The position numbers were made by a program, and so were the translations under genes. Of a DNA stretch of 64,000 nt, positions 8,272 through 15,826 are shown piece by piece (position 1 is the stretch's first letter; every line of letters begins with the position of its first letter). Origin of the DNA: Micavibrio sp. UBA2638 (lineage in GTDB: Bacteria; Pseudomonadota; Alphaproteobacteria; Micavibrionales; Micavibrionaceae); contig DENS01000002.1 in assembly GCA_002359735.1 (NCBI GenBank), positions 28,215-92,214 of the forward strand, in the 5' to 3' direction. A model generated the notes under the pieces. That model had not been told where the DNA came from. It worked only from the letters and a program-made list of their open reading frames with translations, and did not search any database.

Positions 8272-9783
8272 CTACCTCGCCTTCACATCATATGGAGTTT
8301 GCTTAAAGATGATATTCTCACTCTCAAGACGCACCGCGCCGAGGCGTGAACTCTCACCATAAATAACCTTCGCACCATCATGCGGCGGCAGGCTATCCAG
8401 AACTTTACTTGTAAGGACATTTCCGCCCTGTGGACGCTTATCGCCCAAGATACCGTTATAAAGCAGATAATAAGCCGTTCCGTTATGAATCCCCAATAAC
8501 GGGCTATCCGCCTTCTTACCTATCGATTGTTTAGTTTCCGAGAACCAAATATGCGCCGCCAGATGCTCGAACTTAATTCCCTGCGTAATCTGCCCCTCCG
8601 CATCAAACACAGCCTCACCAAGACGATAAAACTTAAATCCACCGCCACCAGACCATTCAACATCTTTGGATATACCGCCTTGCTCACCATCAACAACCTT
8701 CTGTAATCGTGGTTGGCAATGGGAAACTGCATGATCTCCCATTTCAATACCGATATGTCGCCGCCCCATCTTATGCGCTACAGCAGAAGTCGTTCCTGAG
8801 CCCAGAAAACTATCCAACACAAGATCGCCTTGATTAGTAGATAACGTAAGAATTTTCTGAATTAGCCTTTCTGGTTTTGGGGTGTCAAAAACAGTTCCTA
8901 AATTCAAATCAAAAATTTCTCGCTTGGCTTCCTGATTATGCCCAACTTCTTCATAAAGCCAGATTGTCATGCTCGTTGAACCTTGCTTTACTTCGGATAG
9001 GAATCTTTTCACAGATGGAACACTGTCTCCCTTTGTCCCGAACCAAATCAAATTATCTTCCACCATCTTCAAAAAATCGTCCTGTCTTTTTAACCAACTA
9101 CGATTGTCAGGTGGTGTGACTATCCTACCAGACGGAAGAGTTATGGGGTAAATAGTATGGTCAAGTTTAGCTTTTCTAGAAAAATCGACAGGCTTCCATG
9201 GCCCCCTAGGATCATTATCTGGATTTTTGTACCTCTTGTTCATAGCCTCAGATCTCGGCAAGAGGTTTGGCCTCCAAAGAAATTTGTTTTTTGCGTAGGT
9301 CAGAATGTGATCATGATTATCACTCAACCATTTAGCATCGTTTTGAGGTGAATACTTTTTTTGCCATATACAGTTGTTTACAAAATTTTTCCGACCAAAC
9401 ACCTCATCCATTATAACCTTAAGGTAGTGCCCCTCATCATCATCTATTGTTGCCCATATTGTGCCATCCTCAGCCAAAAGCTCTCTTAGCAGTTCCAGCC
9501 GTGGAAACATTGTAGACAACCATTTGGTATGTTCGAGATTATCGTCATAATGGCCAAAATCCTTACGTGTATTGTATGGAGGATCAATAAATATGCACTT
9601 CACTTGCCCTGCGTAGTATGGCAGCAGTGCCTTAAGTGCCTCTAGGTTATCACCCTGTATCAGCATATTCTCAGCCGCAGAATCACCATATGACAGATCG
9701 GGCACAGCCTCCAGCAAGCGATAAGGAACATCCTCCGCCGCCTTTACATCTTTTTCTCTATCCAGCCAGTGTAATATCGGCAT
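8272..9783 (-). CDS. mod: Type III DNA-methyltransferase Mod subunit
   Basis: Adenine-N6 methyltransferase and recognition subunit of the type III system. Motif order is that of beta-class enzymes: DPPYNT (motif IV) at 67-72, a variable central target-recognition region at roughly 140-290, then the AdoMet-binding FLGSGTT (motif I) at 326-332. It is 503 residues, shorter than many Mods, with an additional C-terminal domain of about 150 residues. The central region looks more AT-rich than the two flanks, as if exchanged separately. It leads the mod-res operon and is divergent from the polymerase-like gene. Confidence 0.92.
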   Translation of the reverse strand: MPILHWLDREKDVKAAEDVPYRLLEAVPDLSYGDSAAENMLIQGDNLEALKALLPYYAGQVKCIFIDPPYNTRKDFGHYDDNLEHTKWLSTMFPRLELLRELLAEDGTIWATIDDDEGHYLKVIMDEVFGRKNFVNNCIWQKKYSPQNDAKWLSDNHDHILTYAKNKFLWRPNLLPRSEAMNKRYKNPDNDPRGPWKPVDFSRKAKLDHTIYPITLPSGRIVTPPDNRSWLKRQDDFLKMVEDNLIWFGTKGDSVPSVKRFLSEVKQGSTSMTIWLYEEVGHNQEAKREIFDLNLGTVFDTPKPERLIQKILTLSTNQGDLVLDSFLGSGTTSAVAHKMGRRHIGIEMGDHAVSHCQPRLQKVVDGEQGGISKDVEWSGGGGFKFYRLGEAVFDAEGQITQGIKFEHLAAHIWFSETKQSIGKKADSPLLGIHNGTAYYLLYNGILGDKRPQGGNVLTSKVLDSLPPHDGAKVIYGESSRLGAVRLESENIIFKQTPYDVKAR

Positions 9784-9854
9784 CGTATACTTATTCTCTC
9801 CAACTCAGAAACCAATGAGGGAATCGCTGCACATATCCAACAATTCAATGATTT

Positions 9855-9883
9855 CAAGATTATGCGACATATGGCAGTATAAT
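9855..9883 (+). promoter_or_regulatory. Possible promoter for the polymerase-like gene
   Basis: A perfect -10 hexamer TATAAT lies at 9878-9883, 50 bp before the ATG at 9934. The sequence at the -35 position (CAAGAT) is a poor match, so either an activator helps or this is chance. Confidence 0.3.
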
Positions 9884-9933
9884 CACAGGGGAAATACGAA
9901 AATATCCAGAGGTAGATAAGAGCATTAAGCAAG

Positions 9934-11349
9934 ATGAGCAACACACCAAACCATTCAGCGCATGTGAAAGACATGATAGAGATCGCCACAAAACGGGAAG
10001 ATCAAAGCTATACAGAATCATCGAAGTACATAAACTTCTTCCTCACCTATGAGTGCGCAGCAGGCAACATACTTGATCCATTGATCGCGGATATTACAAA
10101 GGAAGTTGACGCATCCGAATGGGAACTTGAAGAAACGCCGCGTAAGAATAAACGTGCGAATGTTCCCAATAGACGTTTTAAGGCTGCTGTACGCAGCATC
10201 ATACTCAACGTGCTCCAAGTTCATGAAATCAAAAGCGCAGACGTATTCCTTGCGGTATCCAGAGATGCAAACACATATCTAGGCACAGATCGCTATGCAC
10301 CACATGACATGGGCTACGACCCTTTTATTGATGCCTTCAATGGCCTCATTCGCCAAGGATACACCATCATAGAACACGAAGGGTATTACGATCACCGTGA
10401 ACATACAGGCTCAACAACACGCATTGCTGCGTCAGAGGATTTGCTTGACCTATACAAAGAATTAAAAGGCGATGAACATATTAGCTTCATCACCCGTAAG
10501 ATCTGCAAGGACGAAAAAGACGAGACAATCATACTTAAAGGCGAATTGCCTAACAGACCTAAGGTAATCGGCAAGCTGCAATACAAAGATAACAAATTCA
10601 CCGAGAACGCCAGAAACAACCTGCGGCGCATTAACAAACTCTTCGAGAAGCACCAGATTAAGCTGGACTGTGACGAGGCTACTAAAGCCGCGTTAATGAC
10701 AGCCTTAGGTCGCAAGGCAATATACGATACAGAGCAAGTCCGCTTCATTGATGAAAGTGCAGTCAAACTCTATCGCATATTCTCCGATGGTCAATTTAAT
10801 CGCGGTGGTAGGTTCTATCGTGGTTGGTGGCAACAAGTACCCAAGGACTTCCGTAAATACATTACAATAGATGGACAGCCCACTGTGGAGCTAGACTATT
10901 CACGCTATCACATTAGCATCCTCTATACTCAGCTTGGCCTAATACCAGAAGGTGATCCATACGACATTCACCCAAAAGTGCATAAGGACGTAATCAAATA
11001 TGCCATCAATGCCATGCTCAATGCCAAGAGCATAGTAAGAGAGCATGAGGACTTCAATCCTGACGCTTGCGGCATGACGTGGGAAAAACTCATTAAGCTC
11101 ATTGAAGATAAGCACAAACCTATCGTAGATAGCGGTCGATGGAATACGGGTTATGGACTTACGCTACAATACATTGATTCACAGATCGCAGAGGAAATCA
11201 TGCTGCATTTTGTTAAACAGAAAGTGCCATGTTTACCAATACATGACAGTTTCATTGTTCCAAAATCATACGAGAATGAATTAAGGGGAATGATGGAAAG
11301 GGTATACAGAAAACACTTCAATCAATCTATTCAAGTTAAAACCAAATAA
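9934..11349 (+). CDS. Compact family-A (Pol I-like) polymerase palm protein, element-borne
   Basis: A 471-residue protein that I assign to the DNA polymerase A superfamily by motif order. Motif A is LDYSRYHISIL with D321, matching the DYSQIELRIL motif of Pol I. The O-helix-like motif B is KDVIKYAINAML at about 351-362, matching R..AKAINFGI with Lys at both key positions but no Tyr. Motif C is LPIHDSFIV with H437-D438, matching QVHDELV. A conserved-looking GGRFYRGWWQQVP (291-303) precedes the palm. No 3'-5' exonuclease or 5' nuclease domain is visible; the first 280 residues are charged and unassigned. It could be a primer-extending replicase for the element, a template-independent polymerase or a defence polymerase. 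Family assignment is inference from motifs; no search was possible. Confidence 0.6.
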   Translation: MSNTPNHSAHVKDMIEIATKREDQSYTESSKYINFFLTYECAAGNILDPLIADITKEVDASEWELEETPRKNKRANVPNRRFKAAVRSIILNVLQVHEIKSADVFLAVSRDANTYLGTDRYAPHDMGYDPFIDAFNGLIRQGYTIIEHEGYYDHREHTGSTTRIAASEDLLDLYKELKGDEHISFITRKICKDEKDETIILKGELPNRPKVIGKLQYKDNKFTENARNNLRRINKLFEKHQIKLDCDEATKAALMTALGRKAIYDTEQVRFIDESAVKLYRIFSDGQFNRGGRFYRGWWQQVPKDFRKYITIDGQPTVELDYSRYHISILYTQLGLIPEGDPYDIHPKVHKDVIKYAINAMLNAKSIVREHEDFNPDACGMTWEKLIKLIEDKHKPIVDSGRWNTGYGLTLQYIDSQIAEEIMLHFVKQKVPCLPIHDSFIVPKSYENELRGMMERVYRKHFNQSIQVKTK

Positions 11350-11520
11350 GATAGATAGTCACTCGGATAAGATAATAAATCTATATATCTAAGTCCTCCG
11401 CCAGCACTAATGGCGAACTTTTGACAGGCCATTGATATTGAATCAAAAAACAAGTGCAAAAACCCTAAAAACCCTATTCCTACTATAAAGGACTCACAAT
11501 AGGAAAAGCCTTGCTCAGCC
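11350..11520. other. Intergenic gap between convergent element genes
   Basis: A 171-bp AT-rich spacer between the polymerase-like gene and the membrane-protein gene. It holds a short A-rich stretch (AAACCCTAAAAACCC) and a weak inverted repeat CCTATT/AATAGG near 11473-11503. I see no gene and no convincing terminator. Confidence 0.5.
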
Positions 11521-12219
11521 TCACTCCTCGGAGCAAGACAACTTACGACTTTCTACCTCGATCATCTGCTCAACAGTTCCCTCAGCTACTTGTGACGCAG
11601 GCAGGCTAAGAACATGATCCTTTGCCCTCTTTAACCTCAATGCCAGCACCTTCTGATAACTAGACACCTTATATGCAGCATCACGTGCCCCCAGACCTTC
11701 TAATTCATGCTCAATGGCTTTTCTCCACTTCCATTCATCCATAGCCCAGCGTGAGTACTCATCCTCATACGCAAGCTCTGCGCCTGTAATAGACATATAG
11801 GGGTGAGAACATTCCGCTTCACATTCTGGCTTAGTGAAGTTTCCTACCCTCACCCTAATTGAGTGCTCATACTTATCCTGTGTATCGTAGTAGTAGCCAG
11901 AATACAGCCTATTACGTTCAGCAACCGTAAGCGTGCCTTCGTCCTCTTTAGCCTTCAATTCATCCTTCCAAATTCTACCCTGTTTAATGAGCGCAGCATC
12001 CTCTGGAGAAAAGCGGTCAATTAACCACAACATGAACGGCTCCCTTTCTGATACTTGTGTACATGCCCATTGCGTAAGTACTTGCTCCTTCACCATACGC
12101 ACATAAGCCCTAGACAAATCACCGCTTACTGGCGGTGGTGTCAGGTAGATAGCTATCCCGATGAACGCCGCTACCATTAAGAAAGCCACTAATATACCTG
12201 TAATGATCGTACGCTTCAT
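11521..12219 (-). CDS. Membrane-anchored periplasmic protein of unknown function (element cargo)
   Basis: A 232-residue protein I do not recognise. MKR plus a hydrophobic segment at about 5-26 looks like an uncleaved N-terminal anchor, with the rest outside the cytoplasmic membrane. Four cysteines (C53, C133, C137, C229) could form disulfides there. The C-terminal 90 residues are strongly helical and charged (YQKVLALRLKRAKDHVLSL). A strong Shine-Dalgarno AGGAGG precedes the ATG. It lies between the polymerase-like gene (convergent) and the structured segment (divergent). Role unknown; effector, exclusion or adhesion functions are all possible. Confidence 0.6.
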   Translation of the reverse strand: MKRTIITGILVAFLMVAAFIGIAIYLTPPPVSGDLSRAYVRMVKEQVLTQWACTQVSEREPFMLWLIDRFSPEDAALIKQGRIWKDELKAKEDEGTLTVAERNRLYSGYYYDTQDKYEHSIRVRVGNFTKPECEAECSHPYMSITGAELAYEDEYSRWAMDEWKWRKAIEHELEGLGARDAAYKVSSYQKVLALRLKRAKDHVLSLPASQVAEGTVEQMIEVESRKLSCSEE

Positions 12220-12238
12220 AATCCCTCCTAAAGTGAAA

Positions 12239-12414
12239 CGATCACCAAGATTGCTCTTGATGATCGGGGAGTGATTACCGTCCAGTGAACGGCCAGCGTA
12301 TTTACGCTAGGCGCTATTGTATTTCGCTGCTCCCCGACCCTAAGTCGAGAAAGCAGCATCATTGGTAACGGCCTGATGCTGTATTAGGCCGCACTGGTGG
12401 GGTAATCAGCCCCG
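12239..12414 (+). ncRNA. Candidate structured non-coding RNA (or structured DNA origin) of about 175 nt
   Basis: The 344-bp gap 12220-12563 has no gene but many helices. Hairpin 1: CGATCA/TGATCG plus CAAGA/TCTTG around TTGC (12239-12266). CGGGGAG (12265-12271) can pair with CTCCCCG (12330-12336). Alternatively CGGGG plus TGATTAC (12265-12278) can pair with GTAATCA plus CCCCG (12402-12414). Enclosed are AGCGTA/TACGCT (12295-12308) and CGAC/GTCG (12335-12347). CAGCATCA/TGATGCTG (12354-12381) has the loop segment CGGCC (12369-12373), which can pair with GGCCG (12387-12391), an H-type pseudoknot. The strand of transcription is uncertain. I recognise no known RNA family; a replication or transfer origin is an alternative. 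Confidence 0.5.
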
Positions 12415-12501
12415 AAGCTCCATGCGTGAAGCTCTGGAACACAAGCTACGGAAACAGCCTTAAATCGTCAATGTAAAACAGCATAAGAAAGAGCGCGTAT
12501 A

Positions 12502-12530
12502 TTGAACTAATGCTCTTGTAATGATTAAAT
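12502..12530 (+). promoter_or_regulatory. Possible promoter of the GHKL-ATPase gene
   Basis: TTGAAC (12502-12507) and TTAAAT (12525-12530) are separated by exactly 17 bp, each matching four of six consensus positions. The ATG follows 34 bp after the -10. If real, the structured segment upstream is outside this gene's leader. Confidence 0.35.
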
Positions 12531-12563
12531 GAACACAGAAGCTCCGCACGTAGAAAAACAGAC

Positions 12564-13571
12564 ATGACACAAAGAATTACATTACCCAGATCACTATCCC
12601 TGTCACATTGCCTACAGTTCTCAAGGGAAATGTTCAATACACCTGAGGATGATGAGTATGAATTTGATTTTGGAAATATGGGCTGGTTCCCACCTTTTTC
12701 AATGGTTTATTTAGCCGCGCAAATCAATAGATTTAGACGCGAAAGGCGGCAAGCACAATACAGAGCACTAAATCATGATACCAACACATACGCTGCACAT
12801 ATGGGCTTTTTTGAATCATTTGACTTACATTACGGCAACTTAGTAGGTCAGGCTCTTGGGAGTGATACATATGTGCCAATCACAGAGATAAGAAGAGATC
12901 AATTAGAAACAGGTGCAGGTGCTGTAGGCGATGCCATTGAAGAGAACGCTGGTAGATTAGCCGAAATTCTAACAAGAGAAAATCAGAGCCAAACATTCAA
13001 AACTCTACAATACTCAATTCGTGAAATTCTTCGTAATTCAATCGAACATAGCGGAACAGATAGTGTTCTTTTATGCGCTCAGTATTGGCCTAGCAAGGGA
13101 CGAGTGGAAGTGGGCATAGTAGACTGTGGCATTGGCATTAGGCAAGGTTTAGCAAGGAATCCTCATCTTGAAATTAACACCGATGAAGAAGCCTTACGCT
13201 TGAGCATGATGCCCGGCGTATCAGGTGTTGCCTTCGAGGGCGCACCAACAGCACACAGAGATGATGTTTGGGCTAATTCAGGGTATGGGTTATTTATGAC
13301 CTCGCGCATATGCATGGAAGCAGGCGCATTTTTCATTGCGTCAGGCAATGCTTCAACTTTAATAGCAGGCAATGATAGCAATAGCTATGAACAAACATTC
13401 AATGGAACAGCTATCCGTATGCTCATTGATATAAATAGAGTGCAAGAGCTGGATAACAGACTTAGACAACTACACATAGAAGGACAGGAAATAGCGGCAG
13501 GCATAACAGGAATAAACACACAAGGAGCTTCCCCCGCCTCAGTATCAGCCTCTATGCGTAGTGCAGATTAA
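12564..13571 (+). CDS. GHKL (histidine-kinase-like) ATPase protein with possible STAS-like N-terminus
   Basis: A 335-residue soluble protein with a GHKL ATP-binding fold. The N box is REILRNSIEHS (E154, N158, H162), the G1 box is DCGIGI (187-192) and the G2 box is SGYGLF (239-244). There is no phospho-acceptor His domain, so it is not an ordinary sensor kinase. Residues 30-60 (YEFDFGNMGWFPPFSMVYLA) resemble the strand-helix start of STAS-like domains that accompany such ATPases; this is inference. The C-terminal 40 residues are low in complexity. The gene overlaps the stop of the convergent integrase gene by 4 bp. It could act as an anti-sigma-like kinase or a MutL/MORC-like ATPase in defence. 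Confidence 0.7.
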   Translation: MTQRITLPRSLSLSHCLQFSREMFNTPEDDEYEFDFGNMGWFPPFSMVYLAAQINRFRRERRQAQYRALNHDTNTYAAHMGFFESFDLHYGNLVGQALGSDTYVPITEIRRDQLETGAGAVGDAIEENAGRLAEILTRENQSQTFKTLQYSIREILRNSIEHSGTDSVLLCAQYWPSKGRVEVGIVDCGIGIRQGLARNPHLEINTDEEALRLSMMPGVSGVAFEGAPTAHRDDVWANSGYGLFMTSRICMEAGAFFIASGNASTLIAGNDSNSYEQTFNGTAIRMLIDINRVQELDNRLRQLHIEGQEIAAGITGINTQGASPASVSASMRSAD

Positions 13572-14566
13572 GCATTTAACTTCGCCGCTACATCCTCCGC
13601 TTTCAGGTGCGTGTATCTAAACAGCATACGAAAATCTCTATGCCCTGATATTAACGCCACCTCTGGAACAGATAAGCCATATTCAAAGAAGCGGCTAATT
13701 GCTTCATGGCGTAGATCATGGAAATGCAGGTCTTCAATGCCTGTGCGCCTCAATAGCCTTTGCCAGACCAGCTTGGCGGCATTATCGCTCAAAGGAAAGG
13801 CCAGCACATCGTCCCTATCTTCCATACCCTGTATTTCATCCAGAACAGCCAAAGCCTCACCAGATAGCGGGATAGTCCGTGCATGACCATTCTTTGTCAC
13901 GGGGATATGCAGCGTTCTAGCCTCACAATCTATATCATCCCAACGCAGCTTTAATATCTCGCCTCTACGCATCCCTGTGGCGATAGCAAAGCGTATCAAG
14001 AGCAGCGCATACGGGTTACGGCTATCCTGCGCCGCTTCACATAGCAGATCATACTCCTCCGCGCTCACACGGCGGGAACGGGCGTTATTCACCTTCATCT
14101 TCTTAATTTTGCCTAGCGGGTTATTCCTGAGCGGTATATCCCATTCCCGTTCGGCTATATCAAAGGCGTGTTTGATGATGGATAACTCACGGTTCACCGT
14201 TCCAGCCTTCACATCCTTGAGCCTCTTATCCCGATAGGTGCTGAAATGCGCTGGGGTTATCTGCGTCAATAATAACCTAGCAATCGGTTCACGCATGAAC
14301 GCATCCAGAATATAGGTTTCTGTATCCGCACTGCGCTTCTTTACCGTGATTTCGTCCCTGTAACGCTCCAGCACGTCTTTAACGGTGTATTGTGCTAGAA
14401 CCTTGACAGGCGTGTGCAGTTCACCGCGATCCGCCTTAACCTCAGTATGACGTGCCCATTCCTCTGCGTCTGATTTCTTGTGAAATGTGCGGCTGACAGG
14501 TGCATAGCCTTTTCGCCTAACCTGCGCTTCAAACTTGCCGCTTTTTAACTTCCGTATAGTAGCCAT
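13568..14566 (-). CDS. int: Tyrosine recombinase (integrase) of the element
   Basis: A 332-residue site-specific recombinase that inserts the element into and excises it from tRNA-Pro. An N-terminal arm-binding-like domain (about 1-50) and a SAM-like core-binding domain (about 60-155) precede the catalytic domain. The catalytic residues are R200 in TGMRRGE, K225 in TKNGHAR, H283-x-x-R286 in HDLRH, H309 in SGHRD and the nucleophile Y318 in RYTH. It lies beside the intact tRNA and the right attachment repeat. It appears complete. Confidence 0.96.
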   Translation of the reverse strand: MATIRKLKSGKFEAQVRRKGYAPVSRTFHKKSDAEEWARHTEVKADRGELHTPVKVLAQYTVKDVLERYRDEITVKKRSADTETYILDAFMREPIARLLLTQITPAHFSTYRDKRLKDVKAGTVNRELSIIKHAFDIAEREWDIPLRNNPLGKIKKMKVNNARSRRVSAEEYDLLCEAAQDSRNPYALLLIRFAIATGMRRGEILKLRWDDIDCEARTLHIPVTKNGHARTIPLSGEALAVLDEIQGMEDRDDVLAFPLSDNAAKLVWQRLLRRTGIEDLHFHDLRHEAISRFFEYGLSVPEVALISGHRDFRMLFRYTHLKAEDVAAKLNA

Positions 14567-14577
14567 TTAATCCTCCA

Positions 14578-14599
14578 GTGTGGATATACTGTGGACAGG
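14578..14599 (+). promoter_or_regulatory. Candidate integrase arm-type sites, right end
   Basis: GTGTGGAT at 14578-14585 and TGTGGACAGG at 14590-14599, with TGTGG starts 11 bp apart. Both words recur just inside the left end (5551-5568). They lie between int and its attachment repeat, where arm sites usually sit. They overlap the probable int promoter region, so could also serve autoregulation. Confidence 0.4.
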
Positions 14600-14663
14600 C
14601 TATTTTTATGATTTTATAAAAGTTCTGGTGACAGCTTGAAACCGTTGATATACAACAAGTTTA

Positions 14664-14721
14664 AATGGTCGGAACGAGAGGATTTGAACCTCCGACCCCT
14701 TGCACCCCATGCAAGTGCGCT
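14664..14721. repeat. Right attachment-site repeat (58 bp), within tRNA-Pro
   Basis: Identical over 58 bp to 5374-5431. It starts two bases past the CCA end and extends into the D-stem of the intact tRNA-Pro. This is the int-proximal junction of the element. Confidence 0.92.
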
Positions 14722-14742
14722 ACCAGGCTGCGCCACGTTCCG
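14666..14742 (-). tRNA. tRNA-Pro (anticodon GGG)
   Basis: A 77-nt cloverleaf: acceptor CGGAACG/CGTTCCG, D-stem GCGC/GCGC, anticodon stem CTTGC/GCAAG with loop ATGGGGT and anticodon GGG, and T-stem GGAGG/CCTCT with loop TTCAAAT. CCA is encoded. It is the target of the integrated element, which regenerated its 3' half on insertion. Confidence 0.97.
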
Positions 14743-14841
14743 ATGAAGGCTTTTTTAAAAGATTTTATGACGAAAGGCAACCAATTCTGTTGTGTTTTAT
14801 AATATTCTTTTGTGACGGCGGCGGGCGGCGGTTTTGAATAA

Positions 14842-14870
14842 TTGACAGATTGCGAGGCGCGCGCTAACAC
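14842..14870 (+). promoter_or_regulatory. Possible promoter of the kinase-like gene
   Basis: A perfect -35 TTGACA (14842-14847) is followed after 17 bp by TAACAC (14865-14870), a weak -10. It lies about 80 bp before the ATG at 14952. Confidence 0.35.
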
Positions 14871-14951
14871 TATGGCCTTTAAAAGTATCATGGCGCATAA
14901 GATGCATTTGCCGATTTATGCGCCCCATCATGAAACAGGGACACATGCCTC

Positions 14952-15755
14952 ATGACAACCGCGCCAGCAATTATGCAGGATTTTTCACCGATATTACAGA
15001 CCATGCCTGATGTGCGCGTGATCGAGCAAAACCATGAGGGGCAGCGCATTTGGGTAAAGCAGGCGGTGGGATCAAAAAGTAAAGCCTGGCACCGCGTGCA
15101 AGCCGCCTTTAGCAAAGTGATCCGAAACCCAATGTTACGGCCCACGGTTTTACAATGCGGGCGTTCTGGCCTGCGTGAGGAAGCTGCGCGCATTCGCCGC
15201 TTTTATGAGGCCGGTTTTCATGTTCCGCAAATTCTGGACCAATGCGAGCAGTACATTGTTCTGTCCGATCTTGGCGGCACGCTTGAGCGTCATCTGAAAA
15301 ATTTACGCCGGGACGGTAAGCTGGAGGAATGCAAACCGCTGCTACTCAGTGCAGTGCGGGAACTGGCCCGCCTGCATAAAGCCGGATTGGTGCATGGCCG
15401 CCCGCATGTTAAAGATCTTGTCTATAGTGCGGATAATGGCGGTCGCATCGGATTTTTGGATCTGGAAGAGGATCCGCAGGCCGTCATGCCGTTCGATTGC
15501 GCCTGTTCGCGTGATATCTGGCTGCTTTTGTGTTCCTCTGTGCCTTATTTGAACGATGAGGGCGCCTATATCGAGACGATGTTTGACGCTTATCAGCAAG
15601 AGAGCGGGATGTCCCCTTCCCCGTTTTTGCGCAAATTGTTACGCGCCCTATCCCCGCTTTGCAAACTAGCGCGCACGTTAGAGCGGTATATGCATGTTGG
15701 TAAGGATGTTCGCAATGCGGCCATCGTGAATGAGCGTTTATTGCTCATGATGTAA
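14952..15755 (+). CDS. BUD32/Kdo-kinase-like protein
   Basis: A 267-residue protein of the lipopolysaccharide-kinase/BUD32-like branch of the protein-kinase fold. The catalytic-loop region is LVHGRPHVKDLVY (H148, D154) and the metal-binding Asp170 is in GFLDLEEDP; ARLHKAGLVHG before the loop is typical. The canonical Asp of HGD is Arg here. I recall this HGRP variant in alphaproteobacterial members, which would make it a family trait and not a defect. An N-terminal glycine-rich loop is not obvious, although WVKQA may hold the ATP lysine. Substrate unknown: LPS core phosphorylation is the usual guess. It lies just outside the element. Confidence 0.7.
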   Translation: MTTAPAIMQDFSPILQTMPDVRVIEQNHEGQRIWVKQAVGSKSKAWHRVQAAFSKVIRNPMLRPTVLQCGRSGLREEAARIRRFYEAGFHVPQILDQCEQYIVLSDLGGTLERHLKNLRRDGKLEECKPLLLSAVRELARLHKAGLVHGRPHVKDLVYSADNGGRIGFLDLEEDPQAVMPFDCACSRDIWLLLCSSVPYLNDEGAYIETMFDAYQQESGMSPSPFLRKLLRALSPLCKLARTLERYMHVGKDVRNAAIVNERLLLMM

Positions 15756-15826
15756 ATGTGAATTGATGTGAATGTAAAAAGCAGGTGCCGCGTTTGGCCG
15801 TTGCGCTTAATTGCGGCGATTGGAAG

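Larger units (their letters stand above)
5374..14721. mobile_element. Integrated element in tRNA-Pro(GGG): type III RM, mini-polymerase, GHKL ATPase, integrase
   Basis: About 9.3 kb bounded by identical 58-bp direct repeats (5374-5431 and 14664-14721) that correspond to the 3' part of tRNA-Pro. The right copy is part of the intact tRNA; the left copy is a displaced fragment. A tyrosine recombinase gene lies 97 bp from the intact tRNA, the usual layout of tRNA-targeting integrative elements. Cargo from left to right: res, mod, polymerase-like gene, membrane-anchored unknown, structured intergenic segment, GHKL-ATPase gene, int. No conjugation, capsid or replication-initiator gene is seen, so it is either a satellite or a non-autonomous island. 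Confidence 0.9.

Noticed and set aside
9934..11349. Reverse transcriptase or DRT-type defence gene
   Set aside because: There is no YxDD motif; the palm motifs are those of family-A polymerases (DYS and HDS).
12239..12414. tmRNA, retron msr-msd or IscB-type guide RNA
   Set aside because: No tRNA-like ends or tag frame, no reverse transcriptase, and no IscB or TnpB gene in the element. The family remains unknown.
12446..12637. 63-codon minus-strand frame next to the structured segment
   Set aside because: It overlaps the start of the GHKL-ATPase gene on the opposite strand and has no protein-like composition.
14661..14891. Minus-strand open frame of 76 codons over the tRNA-Pro gene
   Set aside because: It runs through the complete tRNA and the attachment repeat; the tRNA explains the sequence.
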